Shown here: one piece after another, positions 42,574-50,559 of the stretch | How the letters are laid out: every line of letters starts with the position of its first letter | Numbering within the stretch: the first letter of the stretch is position 1 | Source: Microthrixaceae bacterium | GTDB taxonomy: Bacteria; Actinomycetota; Acidimicrobiia; Acidimicrobiales; DATDAH01 | DNA length: 64,000 nt | Assembly: GCA_020637195.1 (NCBI GenBank) | Contig: JACJWK010000002.1 | Span: 124,001 to 188,000, forward strand | Direction of reading: 5' to 3' | Translations under genes and position numbers: made by a program | Notes under the pieces: model-generated | What the model saw: the letters and a program-made list of their open reading frames with translations, nothing else | Told to the model about the DNA's origin: nothing | The model's database searches: none

Positions 42574-42595
42574 TCCGACGGGCCGGGCGCCGCGC

Positions 42596-43156
42596 TCACC
42601 CGTCGCGGAGCAGCGACTCGAGGAGGGGCCGGTAGTCGTCGACGGCCTTGGCGGCCGGCTCCGTGCTCTTGGCCTGCTCGTCCCAGCGTCGCAACTGCAC
42701 CGCGGCCTCCCACCCGGGCCGGGCCTCGAAGGCGTGCACCTCGTCGGCGGTCATCGGGCCGCCCTGGACCTCGAGGCTGCGGACCGACACCGGCGAGAGC
42801 CGGTCGGCGTACCCGGGCTCGGTCGCGCACAGGTAGCGCTTGGCGGCGACGTGCATGCCGACCGGTGCGGTGACCTCGGGTCCGAACCAGCGCCCCAGGA
42901 GTCGCTCGCCCACGGAGTCGTGGGCCCGGTCGGCGGCCACGAACGCCCCCTCCGCCGAGTCCCAGGCGATGGTCAGCCGACCGACGTCGTGCAACAGCGC
43001 GGCGGCCACGGTGGCCGCCGGCGCGCCGGCCGCCTCGGCGAGCTCGGCGGCCTGGAGGGCGTGCTCGCGCTCGGTGACCACCTCGTCGTACATGGCGGTG
43101 GCCTTGTCGCTGCGGTAGAGGTCGAGCAGCTCGTCGAGCGGGTGCGGGTCGCTCAC
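42596..43156 (-). CDS. PhnZ/TmpB-like HD-domain mixed-valent diiron oxygenase
   Basis: The 186-residue HD protein has all iron ligands of the PhnZ group with matching spacing: His32 (EREHALQ), His56-Asp57 (LLHD), His79 (RAHDSVGE), His102 (MHVAAKRYLC) and Asp159 (RRWDEQAK). MHVAAKRYLCATEPGYADRL and SLEVQGGPMTADEV are family hallmarks. PhnZ and TmpB oxidatively cleave the C-P bond of a 1-hydroxy-2-aminoethylphosphonate, giving glycine (or betaine) and phosphate. The conserved Glu of the lid region is present (E25), but the Tyr three residues before it is Met22 here, with Tyr at 23. The GTG start overlaps the dioxygenase stop (GTGA). Confidence 0.87.
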   Translation of the reverse strand: MSDPHPLDELLDLYRSDKATAMYDEVVTEREHALQAAELAEAAGAPAATVAAALLHDVGRLTIAWDSAEGAFVAADRAHDSVGERLLGRWFGPEVTAPVGMHVAAKRYLCATEPGYADRLSPVSVRSLEVQGGPMTADEVHAFEARPGWEAAVQLRRWDEQAKSTEPAAKAVDDYRPLLESLLRDG

Positions 43157-43926
43157 CGCCCGGCCTCCACCGGTCGGCCGAGGAAGTCGTCGGCGATGCT
43201 GAGCCGCACGGTCTCGCCCTCGCCGTCGAGATCGTCGAACTCGGCCCGCTTGTCCTCGTAGTACGTGGTGCGGAAGTCGCCCGCCGAGGAGGCGTTGTAC
43301 GTGAGGTAGAGCGCCCGGCGGCCCGCGTCGGTGGTGTTGGTGTCGCTGCGGTGGGGCGCGTACGAGTCGAACCACATCAGGTCCCCCGGGGCCAGCTCGA
43401 CGGGCCGCCAGTCGAGCCCGGCGGCGACGTCGGGCCGGAGTCCCTTGTTGCCGTCGCGGGGCAGCAGGCCGCGGTCGTGGCCCCGGGCCACCCACAGGCA
43501 CCCGCTGGCGACGGTGGCGGGGTCGACCGGCACCATCACGCTGACGTGGTGGTCGACGAAGCGGTACGCCGGCGCGTCCTGGTGGGGGGCGAACCCGCCG
43601 CCGCCCGGCTGCTTGTAGTTGATCTTCTCCTTGTAGAGCCGCGCCGGCTCGCCGAAGAGCTGGCCCGCCAGGTCCACCAGCAGCCCCTCGGTGAGCAGCG
43701 CCCGCAGGCCCGGGTGGTGACCGATCAGGTCCTCGCTGCGGGCGATCGCGGGGCCGGCATCGGTCTGCTCGAAGTGGTGCAGCCCGGGACCGCCCGTCGC
43801 CGCCCAGGCCTCGATCTCGTCGACCCAGGCGGTGACCTCGGCCACGCGCCGCTCGTCGAGCGCCCCGCGCAGCACCAGGTACCCGTCGCGGGACCACGCC
43901 GCCCGCTGCTCGTCGTCCAACCGCAT
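43153..43926 (-). CDS. PhnY*/TmpA-like Fe(II)/2-oxoglutarate dioxygenase (PhyH family)
   Basis: The 257-residue PhyH-family enzyme has KEKINYKQPGGGGFAPHQDA with the iron ligands His115 and Asp117, VSVMVPVDPATVASGCLWVA, and the distal His192 in WFDSYAPHRSDTN. KINYK-PGGGGF-xHQD is a recurring signature of the PhnY*/TmpA enzymes, which hydroxylate the carbon next to phosphorus before cleavage by the HD partner. An SD (GAGGAG) precedes ATG 43926. Transcribed first, with the PhnZ-like gene translationally coupled. No phosphonate transporter lies next to it in the window. Confidence 0.87.
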   Translation of the reverse strand: MRLDDEQRAAWSRDGYLVLRGALDERRVAEVTAWVDEIEAWAATGGPGLHHFEQTDAGPAIARSEDLIGHHPGLRALLTEGLLVDLAGQLFGEPARLYKEKINYKQPGGGGFAPHQDAPAYRFVDHHVSVMVPVDPATVASGCLWVARGHDRGLLPRDGNKGLRPDVAAGLDWRPVELAPGDLMWFDSYAPHRSDTNTTDAGRRALYLTYNASSAGDFRTTYYEDKRAEFDDLDGEGETVRLSIADDFLGRPVEAGR

Positions 43927-44041
43927 CGGCCTCGCTCCTCGCCGTCGTGCCGCCCGCACCGTGAGGCTACCGACGCGATCGGCGCCGTCCCCAAGCCGAC
44001 CCCCACGCCGACCCCACGCCGTCGCCGGGCGGCCACGCGGG

Positions 44042-44857
44042 TCACGGCCGGGCGAGGACCTCGCCGTGGAGCACCGCGAAGAAGCCGTCGGGGGCGCTCG
44101 CCCACGAGCGGAACGCGTCGGCCAGGTCGGCGAGCTCGGCGGGGTCGCTCCGGCCGGACCCGAGCGCCTGCGCGGCGAAGGCCGAGTGCTCGACCCGGTC
44201 GGCCCACAGCGCGCCCCACCAGGCCCGGGACCCGGGGTCGGCGAAGGTCCAGGTGGAGGAGGTGGCGGCGACGTCGGTGAAGCCCGCCTCCTGCGCCCAG
44301 CCGAGAAGGAAGCGGCCGGCGTCGGCCTCGGCGCGGTTGAGGCGGGTGAGCTCGTGGTAGAGCTCGAGCCAGCGGTCGAGTCGAGGGTCGAGCGGGGCCC
44401 AGGTCATGGCGGCGTAGTCGCTGTCGCGCGCGGCGACCAACCCGTCGGGCCGGACCACCCGCCGCATCTCGCGCAGCGCGGCCACCGGGTCGCTGAGGTG
44501 CTGGAGCACCTGGTGCGCGTGCACGACGTCGAACGCACCGGCCTCGGCATCGACCGCGTAGGCGTCGCCCACCGCGAAGGTGACCGCCGCCCCGGCCCGC
44601 GAGCCGGCGGCCTCGGCGCGCGCCGCCTCGACGACCTCGGGGGCGAGGTCGAGGCCCAGCACGCGGCCCGGGGCCACGCGCGCCGCCAGGTCGAGGGTGA
44701 GGGTGCCGGGCCCGCAGCCCAGGTCGAGCAGGTCGAGCCCGGGGCGCAGGTGGGGGAGGAGGAAGGCGGCCGAGTTCTCGGCCGTTCGCCAGCGGTGGCT
44801 GCGCAGGACGCTCTCGTGGTGGCCGTGCGTGTAGGTGTCGTCCGGGGGCTCGGGCAC
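44042..44857 (-). CDS. SAM-dependent methyltransferase (UbiE-like)
   Basis: The 271-residue protein reads THGHHESVLRSHRWRTAENS, LDLLDLGCGPGTLTLDLAA (motif I), GRVLGLDLAPEVVE, GAFDVVHAHQVLQHLSDPVA and EMRRVVRPDGLVAARDSDYA. The HESVLRSHRWRTxENSAA N-terminus is typical of a small-molecule methyltransferase group widespread in actinobacteria and fungi. GTG 44857 is chosen for this. It lies 115 bases downstream of the dioxygenase pair with the same orientation only by strand; it has its own promoter region facing the membrane-protein gene. Confidence 0.9.
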   Translation of the reverse strand: MPEPPDDTYTHGHHESVLRSHRWRTAENSAAFLLPHLRPGLDLLDLGCGPGTLTLDLAARVAPGRVLGLDLAPEVVEAARAEAAGSRAGAAVTFAVGDAYAVDAEAGAFDVVHAHQVLQHLSDPVAALREMRRVVRPDGLVAARDSDYAAMTWAPLDPRLDRWLELYHELTRLNRAEADAGRFLLGWAQEAGFTDVAATSSTWTFADPGSRAWWGALWADRVEHSAFAAQALGSGRSDPAELADLADAFRSWASAPDGFFAVLHGEVLARP

Positions 44858-44871
44858 CGGGTCATCGTCGC

Positions 44872-44897
44872 AGCTCCCAGGGATTTCCCAGGGAGCT
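44872..44897. promoter_or_regulatory. 26-base near-perfect palindrome between divergent genes
   Basis: AGCTCCC (44872-44878) pairs with GGGAGCT (44891-44897), and the inner GGGA pairs with TCCC, leaving only single A-A mismatches and a 2-base loop. It sits in the 70-base gap between the methyltransferase and the membrane-anchored protein genes, a likely operator position. It also contains a direct repeat of CCCAGGGA. Confidence 0.6.
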
Positions 44898-44927
44898 TTA
44901 CGTGGCGTTTGAGCCTCGATCGCCACG

Positions 44928-45353
44928 ATGGGCGCCGTGACCGATGCGACCCCGCCCCCCGACCGCACCGAGGCCTCGCCGACCCCGCCCACCGACCCCG
45001 GACGCCCACCGGCGCATCGCGCCCGGCTCGTCGCCGCGGCGGTGAGCGCCGGCGCGTTCGCCGGCATCGGCCTCGGCCTGCTCGTCACCCAGGCGGGCGA
45101 CGACGCCGACCCGGCACCGATCAGCGCCACCGGTGACCAGCCGCGGTTCGGCGACGTCCCGTCCGCCCCGACCGACCCGTTCGGCGGCGGCGCCGACGGC
45201 CGCGGCGGCAACGGGTTCGCCCCGCCCGACGCCTTCGGCGGCGACGCCGACCAGGGCGGGACCCCGCAGCTCTCCCCGCCCGACTCGGGCGGCACCACGC
45301 CCACCCCGTTCGGGGGCCAGAGCGGGCCCGACACCAACAGCGGAGGATCGTGA
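44928..45353 (+). CDS. Membrane-anchored Asp/Gly/Pro-rich protein
   Basis: A 141-residue protein with a Pro/Thr-rich N-terminus, one membrane helix (ARLVAAAVSAGAFAGIGLGLL, about 32-53) and an extracytoplasmic tail rich in Gly, Pro and Asp, with recurring DPFGGGAD / DAFGGDAD-type units. The tail looks disordered. Its stop overlaps the ATG of the ferric-reductase-like gene (TGATG), with the ribosome site GGAGG of the next gene inside its 3' end, so the two act together. I do not know a named family. Confidence 0.75.
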   Translation: MGAVTDATPPPDRTEASPTPPTDPGRPPAHRARLVAAAVSAGAFAGIGLGLLVTQAGDDADPAPISATGDQPRFGDVPSAPTDPFGGGADGRGGNGFAPPDAFGGDADQGGTPQLSPPDSGGTTPTPFGGQSGPDTNSGGS

Positions 45354-46078
45354 TGAGCCAGCTGTGGTGGTACACGGCACGCGCCGGCGGGATCGTCGCC
45401 TGGGGCCTGCTGGCGGCCAGCGTGCTGTGGGGGCTGGCGCTGTCGACGAAGGTGCTCGGCAAGCGCCCGCGCGCCAACTGGCTGCTCGACCTGCACCAGT
45501 GGCTCGGGACCCTGACGATGGTCTTCCTGGGCGTGCACGTGGCGGGGCTGATGCTCGACAGCTACGTGGACTTCGGCGTCGCCGACGTGTTGGTCCCGTT
45601 CGCCTCGTCGTGGGACCCCGCCGCCGTCGCCTGGGGGATCGTGGCGCTCTACCTGCTGCTGGCGGTGGAGCTCACGGCGCTGGCGCGGCGTTGGCTGCCC
45701 CGGAAGGTGTGGCGCAGCGTCCACTACCTGAGCTTCCCGCTGTTCGTCCTGGCCACCGTCCATGGCGTGGCGGCGGGCACCGATGCCGCCACGACCTTCG
45801 CCGTCGCCACCGTCGTGGTCGTCGTCGCCATGGTGGCGCTGCTCTCGTTCGTCCGCCTCGACCAGGCCGCCCGCCAGGCGAGGCTGGACGCCGGCGCTCC
45901 CGTCCCGGGTGCCGGTCCGCGCCACCGGCCCCCAGCTCCCACCGCCCCCGGCCCCTGCTCCCCACCCTCCTCCCGTCCGCCGGCGGTGGCCGCCCCCGCA
46001 CGGCCTCCCGCACCGGCGCCGGCGTCCGGTCCGGTCGCGGCTCCCGCCCCCGTGACCGCCGGCCGCACGGTTTACTGA
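45353..46078 (+). CDS. Ferric-reductase-like transmembrane heme protein
   Basis: A 241-residue integral membrane protein with about five or six helices. Candidate heme-ligand histidines occur in pairs on helices: LLDLHQWLGT and LGVHVAGLM, then RSVHYLSFPLFVLATVHGVAAG. This is the ferric reductase-like / YedZ-type transmembrane domain. A Pro/Ala-rich tail of about 55 residues follows. No flavin or NAD domain is fused, so electrons must come from a partner; the preceding single-pass protein has no obvious redox site. Confidence 0.85.
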   Translation: MSQLWWYTARAGGIVAWGLLAASVLWGLALSTKVLGKRPRANWLLDLHQWLGTLTMVFLGVHVAGLMLDSYVDFGVADVLVPFASSWDPAAVAWGIVALYLLLAVELTALARRWLPRKVWRSVHYLSFPLFVLATVHGVAAGTDAATTFAVATVVVVVAMVALLSFVRLDQAARQARLDAGAPVPGAGPRHRPPAPTAPGPCSPPSSRPPAVAAPARPPAPAPASGPVAAPAPVTAGRTVY

Positions 46079-46082
46079 CGGG

Positions 46083-46994
46083 ATGGCACCCGGTCGCCGA
46101 CCTCTCCTCGGTGACCGGGTGCGGGTGGTGGACGGCGGCCTCGGGTCGACGCTCGAGGCGCTCGGCGCCGACGTGTCCGCCCCGCTGTGGTCGGCGCGGG
46201 CGCTCCTCGACGACGAGCCCCTCGTGCGTCGGGTGCACGAGGCGTTCTTCCGCGCCGGCGCCGACGTGGCCGTCACCGGCTCGTACCAGGTGAGCGCCGA
46301 CGGGTTCGTGCGCGCCGGCCGCACCGCCGCCGATGCGGCGACGGCGCTGCGTCGCTCGGTGCGGCTCGCACGGGAGGCGGCCGACCGGGTGGCGGGCGAC
46401 GTCGGCGGCGAGCGGTTGGTCGCGGCCTCCGTCGGTCCCTACGGCGCCGTCCTCGCCGACGGCTCGGAGTACCACGGCCGCTACGGCCGGACCGCCGCCG
46501 ACCTCACCGCCTTCCACCGGCGTCGCATCGAGGTGCTCGAGGACGCCGGGCCGGACCTGCTCGCCGTCGAGACCCTGCCGACCGCCGTCGAGGCCCTCGC
46601 GGTGCTCGATGCGCTCGGCGCGGACGGTCCCCCGGTGTGGGTGTCGTTCACCGCGGTCGCCGGCGGGCGCACCGCCGGGGGTGACGACCTCGGCGCCCTC
46701 GGCCCGCTCGTCGCCGCCCACCCCCGGGTGGCCGCCGTCGGGGTGAACTGCACCGCGGCGTACGACGTGGCGGCGGCGCTCGACGCGCTCGCGCCGACGG
46801 GCCTGCCCCTCGTGGCCTGCCCGAACGCGGGCGGCGAGTGGGACGCCGCCGCCCGGCGCTGGCGCTACGCCGGCCTGGGCGCGGTCGCGGGCGGGCTCGT
46901 GGCCGACTGGATCGACCGGGGCGCCCGCCTCGTCGGCGGCTGCTGCGGCGTCGGCCCCGCCGACATCGCGGGTCTCGTCACCGCGGTGCGCTGA
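46083..46994 (+). CDS. mmuM: Homocysteine S-methyltransferase
   Basis: A 303-residue TIM-barrel enzyme: VRVVDGGLGSTLEALGADVS at the start, VTGSYQVSADGF, ASVGPYGAVLADGSEYHGRY, PDLLAVETLPTAVEA, and the zinc cysteines in VGVNCTAA and GGCCGVGP. This matches MmuM/YagD, which transfers a methyl group from S-methylmethionine or SAM to homocysteine. Length and motif order are complete. It starts 4 bases after the ferric-reductase-like gene, so it may be in the same transcript, although the function is unrelated. Confidence 0.9.
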   Translation: MAPGRRPLLGDRVRVVDGGLGSTLEALGADVSAPLWSARALLDDEPLVRRVHEAFFRAGADVAVTGSYQVSADGFVRAGRTAADAATALRRSVRLAREAADRVAGDVGGERLVAASVGPYGAVLADGSEYHGRYGRTAADLTAFHRRRIEVLEDAGPDLLAVETLPTAVEALAVLDALGADGPPVWVSFTAVAGGRTAGGDDLGALGPLVAAHPRVAAVGVNCTAAYDVAAALDALAPTGLPLVACPNAGGEWDAAARRWRYAGLGAVAGGLVADWIDRGARLVGGCCGVGPADIAGLVTAVR

Positions 46995-47001
46995 CCCGCG
47001 C

Positions 47002-48030
47002 TCAGGCGACCGGGCGGCTCTGGTCGTCGGCCACCCGCACCAGGAGCTTGCCCAGGTTGTCGCCCGTGAAGAGCATGTTGAGGGCTTCGGGGGCCCGTTC
47101 GAGGCCGTCGAGCACGTGCTCGCGCGAGCGGAGGGACCCGTCGGCCAGCCACCCCGCGAGTTGGTCGGTGATCTCCCCGAAGCGGTCCCAGTGGTCGAAC
47201 GTGTTGAAGCCGGTCATCGTGGCCCGCTGCGTGATGAGCTCGAGGTAGTTGGCCGGCCCGGGCGGCTTGTGCTCGGCGTTGTACACCGCGATGGCGCCGC
47301 ACAGCACCACCCGGGCGTGGCCGGCGAGGCGCTTGAGGACGGCGTCGAGCACCGGCCCGCCGACGTTGTCGAAGTAGACGTCCACCCGCTGGGGGGTGGC
47401 CGCCCGCAGCCGCTCGACGAAGTCCGGGGCCCGGTGGTCGACGCACGCGTCGAAGCCCAGCTCGTCGACCACCCAGGCGCACTTGTCCGGGCGGCCGGCG
47501 ATGCCCACCACGCGGGCGCCGGCCCGCTTGGCGAGCTGGCCGGCCACCGAGCCCGTGGCGCCGGCCGCGGCCGACACCACGACGGTCTCGCCCTCCTGCG
47601 GCCGACCGATGTCGAGCATGCCGACGTAGGCGGTGATGCCGTTGTTGCCCAGCACGCCGAGCGCGGCGGTGAGGGCCATGTCGTCGGGCAGCCGGGTGGC
47701 GAAGCCGTCGTCGCGCACCACGGCGTAGTCCTGCCAGCCGGTCAGCGTGTAGACGGGGTCGCCGACCGCGAAGGCGTCCACCGCGGAGGCGACCACGCGG
47801 CCGGCCCCCGGGCAGCGCACCGGCTCACCGATGGCCACGGGCGGGAAGTAGCTCCGGGCCTCGGAGATCCACGTGCGCACCGTGGGGTCGATCGAGAGGT
47901 ACTCGGTGCGGACCACGGCCTCGCCCTCGGCGGGCTCGGGCACCGGCGCCTCGACGAGGGCGAAGTCCTCCGGCCGCACCAGGCCGTCGGGGCGATGGGC
48001 GAGCGTCAGCTGTCGGTTCACGACCCCCAT
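47002..48030 (-). CDS. NADP-dependent MDR reductase (CurA / leukotriene B4 dehydrogenase-like)
   Basis: A 342-residue zinc-free medium-chain reductase: EYLSIDPTVRTWISEARSYF, LGNNGITAYVGMLDIGRPQE, VVVSAAAGATGSVAGQLAKR (AAxGAxGS nucleotide loop), VDVYFDNVGGPVLDAVLKRL and the C-terminal LDGLERAPEALNMLFTGDNL with GKLLVRV. This is the YncB/CurA group that reduces activated double bonds of enones. A good match over the whole length. Confidence 0.93.
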   Translation of the reverse strand: MGVVNRQLTLAHRPDGLVRPEDFALVEAPVPEPAEGEAVVRTEYLSIDPTVRTWISEARSYFPPVAIGEPVRCPGAGRVVASAVDAFAVGDPVYTLTGWQDYAVVRDDGFATRLPDDMALTAALGVLGNNGITAYVGMLDIGRPQEGETVVVSAAAGATGSVAGQLAKRAGARVVGIAGRPDKCAWVVDELGFDACVDHRAPDFVERLRAATPQRVDVYFDNVGGPVLDAVLKRLAGHARVVLCGAIAVYNAEHKPPGPANYLELITQRATMTGFNTFDHWDRFGEITDQLAGWLADGSLRSREHVLDGLERAPEALNMLFTGDNLGKLLVRVADDQSRPVA

Positions 48031-48046
48031 CGCGCCAGCATCGCGC

Positions 48047-48787
48047 TCATCCGGTGCGGCAGGTGAAGAACGCCTCCGCCCGGCGGCCCTCGGCGAGGCC
48101 GGCGGCGGCCGCGGTCGCCGCGGACCAGCCCCCGATCAGCGCCTCGAGGTCGACGTGGGCCGTCTGGCTCGTGTGGGCCCGCAGCGCCGAGAGCTTGGCC
48201 TCGTAGGTGTCGGTGATGTCGACGTACCGGTTGGCCTGCGGGTGCGCCATCACCCACACCTCGCGCACGGTGTGGGGGCCGAGGCCCCGCTCGGCCAACT
48301 CGACGTGGGCGTGGGGGTTCCGGGCGTCGGGGTACACGGCCTGGAGCGTGGCCTCGCCGGCGGCGAGGTGGTCGGGGTGGCTGGCGAACACCCGGTCCCA
48401 GCGGCGCTCGGGCGACTGGCACAGCACCACGTCGGGTTCGACCTCGCGGATCACGGCCGACAGGTCGCGGCGCAGGCCCAGCGTGACCTCGAGGCGGCCG
48501 TCCGGGTACCCGAGGAAGCGGACCTCGTCCACCCCGACCGCGGCGGCCGCGGCCTGCTGCTCGGCCTGGCGCAGCGCGGCCACGTCGGCCCGGGCGACCC
48601 CGTCGGGGGCCTCGCCGGCGTCACCGTCGGTGACGATGCAGTAGCGCACGTCGGTCCCGGCGGCGGTGAGCCGGGCGACGGTGCCGGCGGCGCCGAAGTC
48701 CACGTCGTCGGGGTGGGCGCACACGACGAGCGCGCGCTCGGGCACGGTGGGCTCGGCGGTGACGTCCAGGCCGGTCACGGTGATCAT
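48047..48787 (-). CDS. PIG-L family deacetylase (MshB/Mca-like)
   Basis: A 246-residue zinc deacetylase with AHPDDVDFG (zinc His and two Asp), FLGYPDGRLE and ASHPDHLAAGEA (HPDH zinc His). These are the standard motifs of the PIG-L/LmbE fold that includes mycothiol-pathway MshB and Mca. Here GYPDGRL and VAHPQANRYVDIT fit the general family; identity as MshB or Mca cannot be decided. AGGCTA (TAGCCT on the minus strand) lies 8 bases before ATG 48787. Confidence 0.9.
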   Translation of the reverse strand: MITVTGLDVTAEPTVPERALVVCAHPDDVDFGAAGTVARLTAAGTDVRYCIVTDGDAGEAPDGVARADVAALRQAEQQAAAAAVGVDEVRFLGYPDGRLEVTLGLRRDLSAVIREVEPDVVLCQSPERRWDRVFASHPDHLAAGEATLQAVYPDARNPHAHVELAERGLGPHTVREVWVMAHPQANRYVDITDTYEAKLSALRAHTSQTAHVDLEALIGGWSAATAAAAGLAEGRRAEAFFTCRTG

Positions 48788-48889
48788 CGGTGAGCAGGCT
48801 ACGGGCGGGTGGTGCGATGCGGACCGGTCGCCGCACGTCGCGACGACCGGCCCGGGGCCCCGCTCGGGCGGGGCCACCCCCCGATGCGA

Positions 48890-49996
48890 TCAGTGCCCCG
48901 CGGCGGTGGGGAGCTCCACGTCCCCGGCCTGGAAGAGGCCCAGCGCCCCCTTGCCGACGTTGGCGAACTTGTGGGTCACGATGGGGTAGAAGCCCTCCTC
49001 GGCGAGGCTGAACTCGACGAACCCTCCCTGGGCGGGCTGGAGGTCGAGCACCTGGGAGCCGCCCTGGCGGTCGTCCGGCCGGAGGAGGTAGGTCCCCTCC
49101 TTCCACACGGTGTCGAAGATGGTGCCGACGATGTGGAAGGCCGAGTTCTCGGACGGGCCGTCGTCGATGACCCACACCCGGATGCGCTCGTCGGCCTCGA
49201 CCCGGATCGGCGAGAACTTGTACTGGTTGAAGTAGCCGTTGAACACGACGGCGTCCCAGGCCTCGTCGGTCATCTTGGCGAGGCTGCCGGGCTGGCCCTG
49301 CCCGCCGAGGTACAGCTCCGACTGGACCATCACGAACTCGTGGTCGACGGGGGCCAGGTCGGGCGGGTCGATGATGAGGGCGCCGTACATCCCGTTGCCG
49401 ATGTGGTGCAGCGTCGGGGCGGTGCCGCAGTGGTACATGAAGGCGCCCGCGTACTCCGCGCGGAACTGGTACACGAGTGACTCGCCGGGCCCGATCGAGC
49501 GCATCTCGTCGTTCCACGCCACCCGGCTGGCGTGGAAGTCGATCGAGTGGTCGATCTGGCCGTCGTTGACGAGGGTGACGGTGAACAGGTCGCCCACCTC
49601 GCCCCGCAGCACGGGTCCGCCCATGCGCGGCGTCCCCTCGTCGCCGCCGTCGCCCTCGACGAAGGTCCACGCCTGCTGGGTCACCCCTGGGGCCACCTCG
49701 ACCTCGGCCTCAACGGCGTGGAGGGTGATCTCGTGCTCGGTGCCGCCCGGCGCGGGCCCGAGGGTGGGATCGAACGGCGCCCAGTCGGCCTCCGGGGTGG
49801 CGTTGGGATCGATGACGGCGCCGGAGGGCGCGGTCGTGGCGGTCGGGGCTGCCGCCGCCGGGGTCGCGCCCGAGCCGTCGTCGTCGCCGAGCAGTGCCAA
49901 CAGCCCGACCGCGAGCGCCAGGACCCCGAGGAGGCCGAGGGCGCTGAACCAGCCGAGGTGCTCGATGGGGGGCCGTCGGGTCGATAGGGAGGTCAT
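48890..49996 (-). CDS. nirK: Copper nitrite reductase (NirK/AniA)-type two-domain multicopper protein
   Basis: A 368-residue protein with one N-terminal membrane helix (about 15-37). Two cupredoxin domains carry the NirK ligand set: type 1 copper His150, Cys190, His198, Met203 (FMYHCGTAP...HHIGNGMYG); type 2 copper His155 (DFHA), His189 and His342 (VTHKF); catalytic Asp153 and His288 (SAFHIVGTIFDTVW). KGALG near the end is also typical. NirK reduces nitrite to NO. Membrane anchoring suggests a surface position. soxR lies 100 bases upstream on the same strand. Another two-domain oxidase activity cannot be excluded. Confidence 0.83.
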   Translation of the reverse strand: MTSLSTRRPPIEHLGWFSALGLLGVLALAVGLLALLGDDDGSGATPAAAAPTATTAPSGAVIDPNATPEADWAPFDPTLGPAPGGTEHEITLHAVEAEVEVAPGVTQQAWTFVEGDGGDEGTPRMGGPVLRGEVGDLFTVTLVNDGQIDHSIDFHASRVAWNDEMRSIGPGESLVYQFRAEYAGAFMYHCGTAPTLHHIGNGMYGALIIDPPDLAPVDHEFVMVQSELYLGGQGQPGSLAKMTDEAWDAVVFNGYFNQYKFSPIRVEADERIRVWVIDDGPSENSAFHIVGTIFDTVWKEGTYLLRPDDRQGGSQVLDLQPAQGGFVEFSLAEEGFYPIVTHKFANVGKGALGLFQAGDVELPTAAGH

Positions 49997-50003
49997 GGGT
50001 CAC

Positions 50004-50034
50004 TCCTTTAGTTCTATAGTGAGAGACTAAAGGA
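50004..50034. promoter_or_regulatory. Dyad in the nirK-type gene leader
   Basis: TCCTTTAGT (50004-50012) and its exact complement ACTAAAGGA (50026-50034) are 13 bases apart. The proximal arm contains the ribosome site AAGGAG of the copper protein gene, and TATAG lies in the centre. It is distinctly AT-rich for this genome. A bound regulator would block both transcription start and ribosome access. Confidence 0.65.
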
Positions 50035-50095
50035 TTGGGCCGACGCGAACAGGGCCGTTGGTCCCGACCCCTGGCGGTCGCCCTCCGACCGCGGG

Positions 50096-50559
50096 CTATC
50101 GGTCGGCGCCGGCCGGGGCGTCGCCCAGCAGGTAGCGGGGGCCCGGGCCGAGGTCGCGGGCCCGGTCGCCCGGGTTGTACAGCGTGCAGCGGTCGAGCGA
50201 GAGGCAGCCGCAGCCGATGCAGGAGTCCAGGTCGTCGCGCAGGGCCTCGAGCAACCGGATGCGCTCGTCGGCGGCGGCGCCACGACGCCGACAGGCCGCA
50301 CCCACTCGTCGCCGCTCGGCCCTGCGTGCTCGGGCAGCTCGGCCAGCGCCGCGCCGATCTCGTCGAGGCGCAGGCCGACCCGCTGGGCCACGCCGATGAA
50401 GGCCAGCCGTCGCAGCACGTCGCGGTGGTAGCGGCGTTGACCCCCGGCGGTGCGCGCCGCCGAGATGAGGCCCTTGTCCTCGTAGAAGCGCAGCGCCGAC
50501 ACCGCGAGGCCGCTGCGCCGGGCCACCTCCCCGATGGTGAGCTGCTCGGCCACCGTCAC
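50096..50559 (-). CDS. soxR: Redox-sensing MerR-family activator SoxR, one frameshift
   Basis: The N-terminus LTIGEVARRSGLAVSALRFY is the MerR helix-turn-helix, followed by EDKGLISAARTAGGQRRY. The C-terminal CIGCGCLSLDRC holds the four cysteines of the SoxR [2Fe-2S] cluster, which is oxidised by redox-cycling compounds or NO. The frame changes near 50290 (after SGDEWVR), where one extra C restores SASWRRRADERI. The start is GTG 50559. Known SoxR binds palindromes between -35 and -10 boxes 19-20 bases apart; such a site is at 39477. Divergent from the DrrAB-type exporter. Confidence 0.88.

Noticed and set aside
48890..49996. Copper protein as a laccase or bilirubin-oxidase type enzyme
   Set aside because: There is one type 1 site and a NirK-like Asp/His plus KGALG end, not the HCH and three-domain pattern of laccases.
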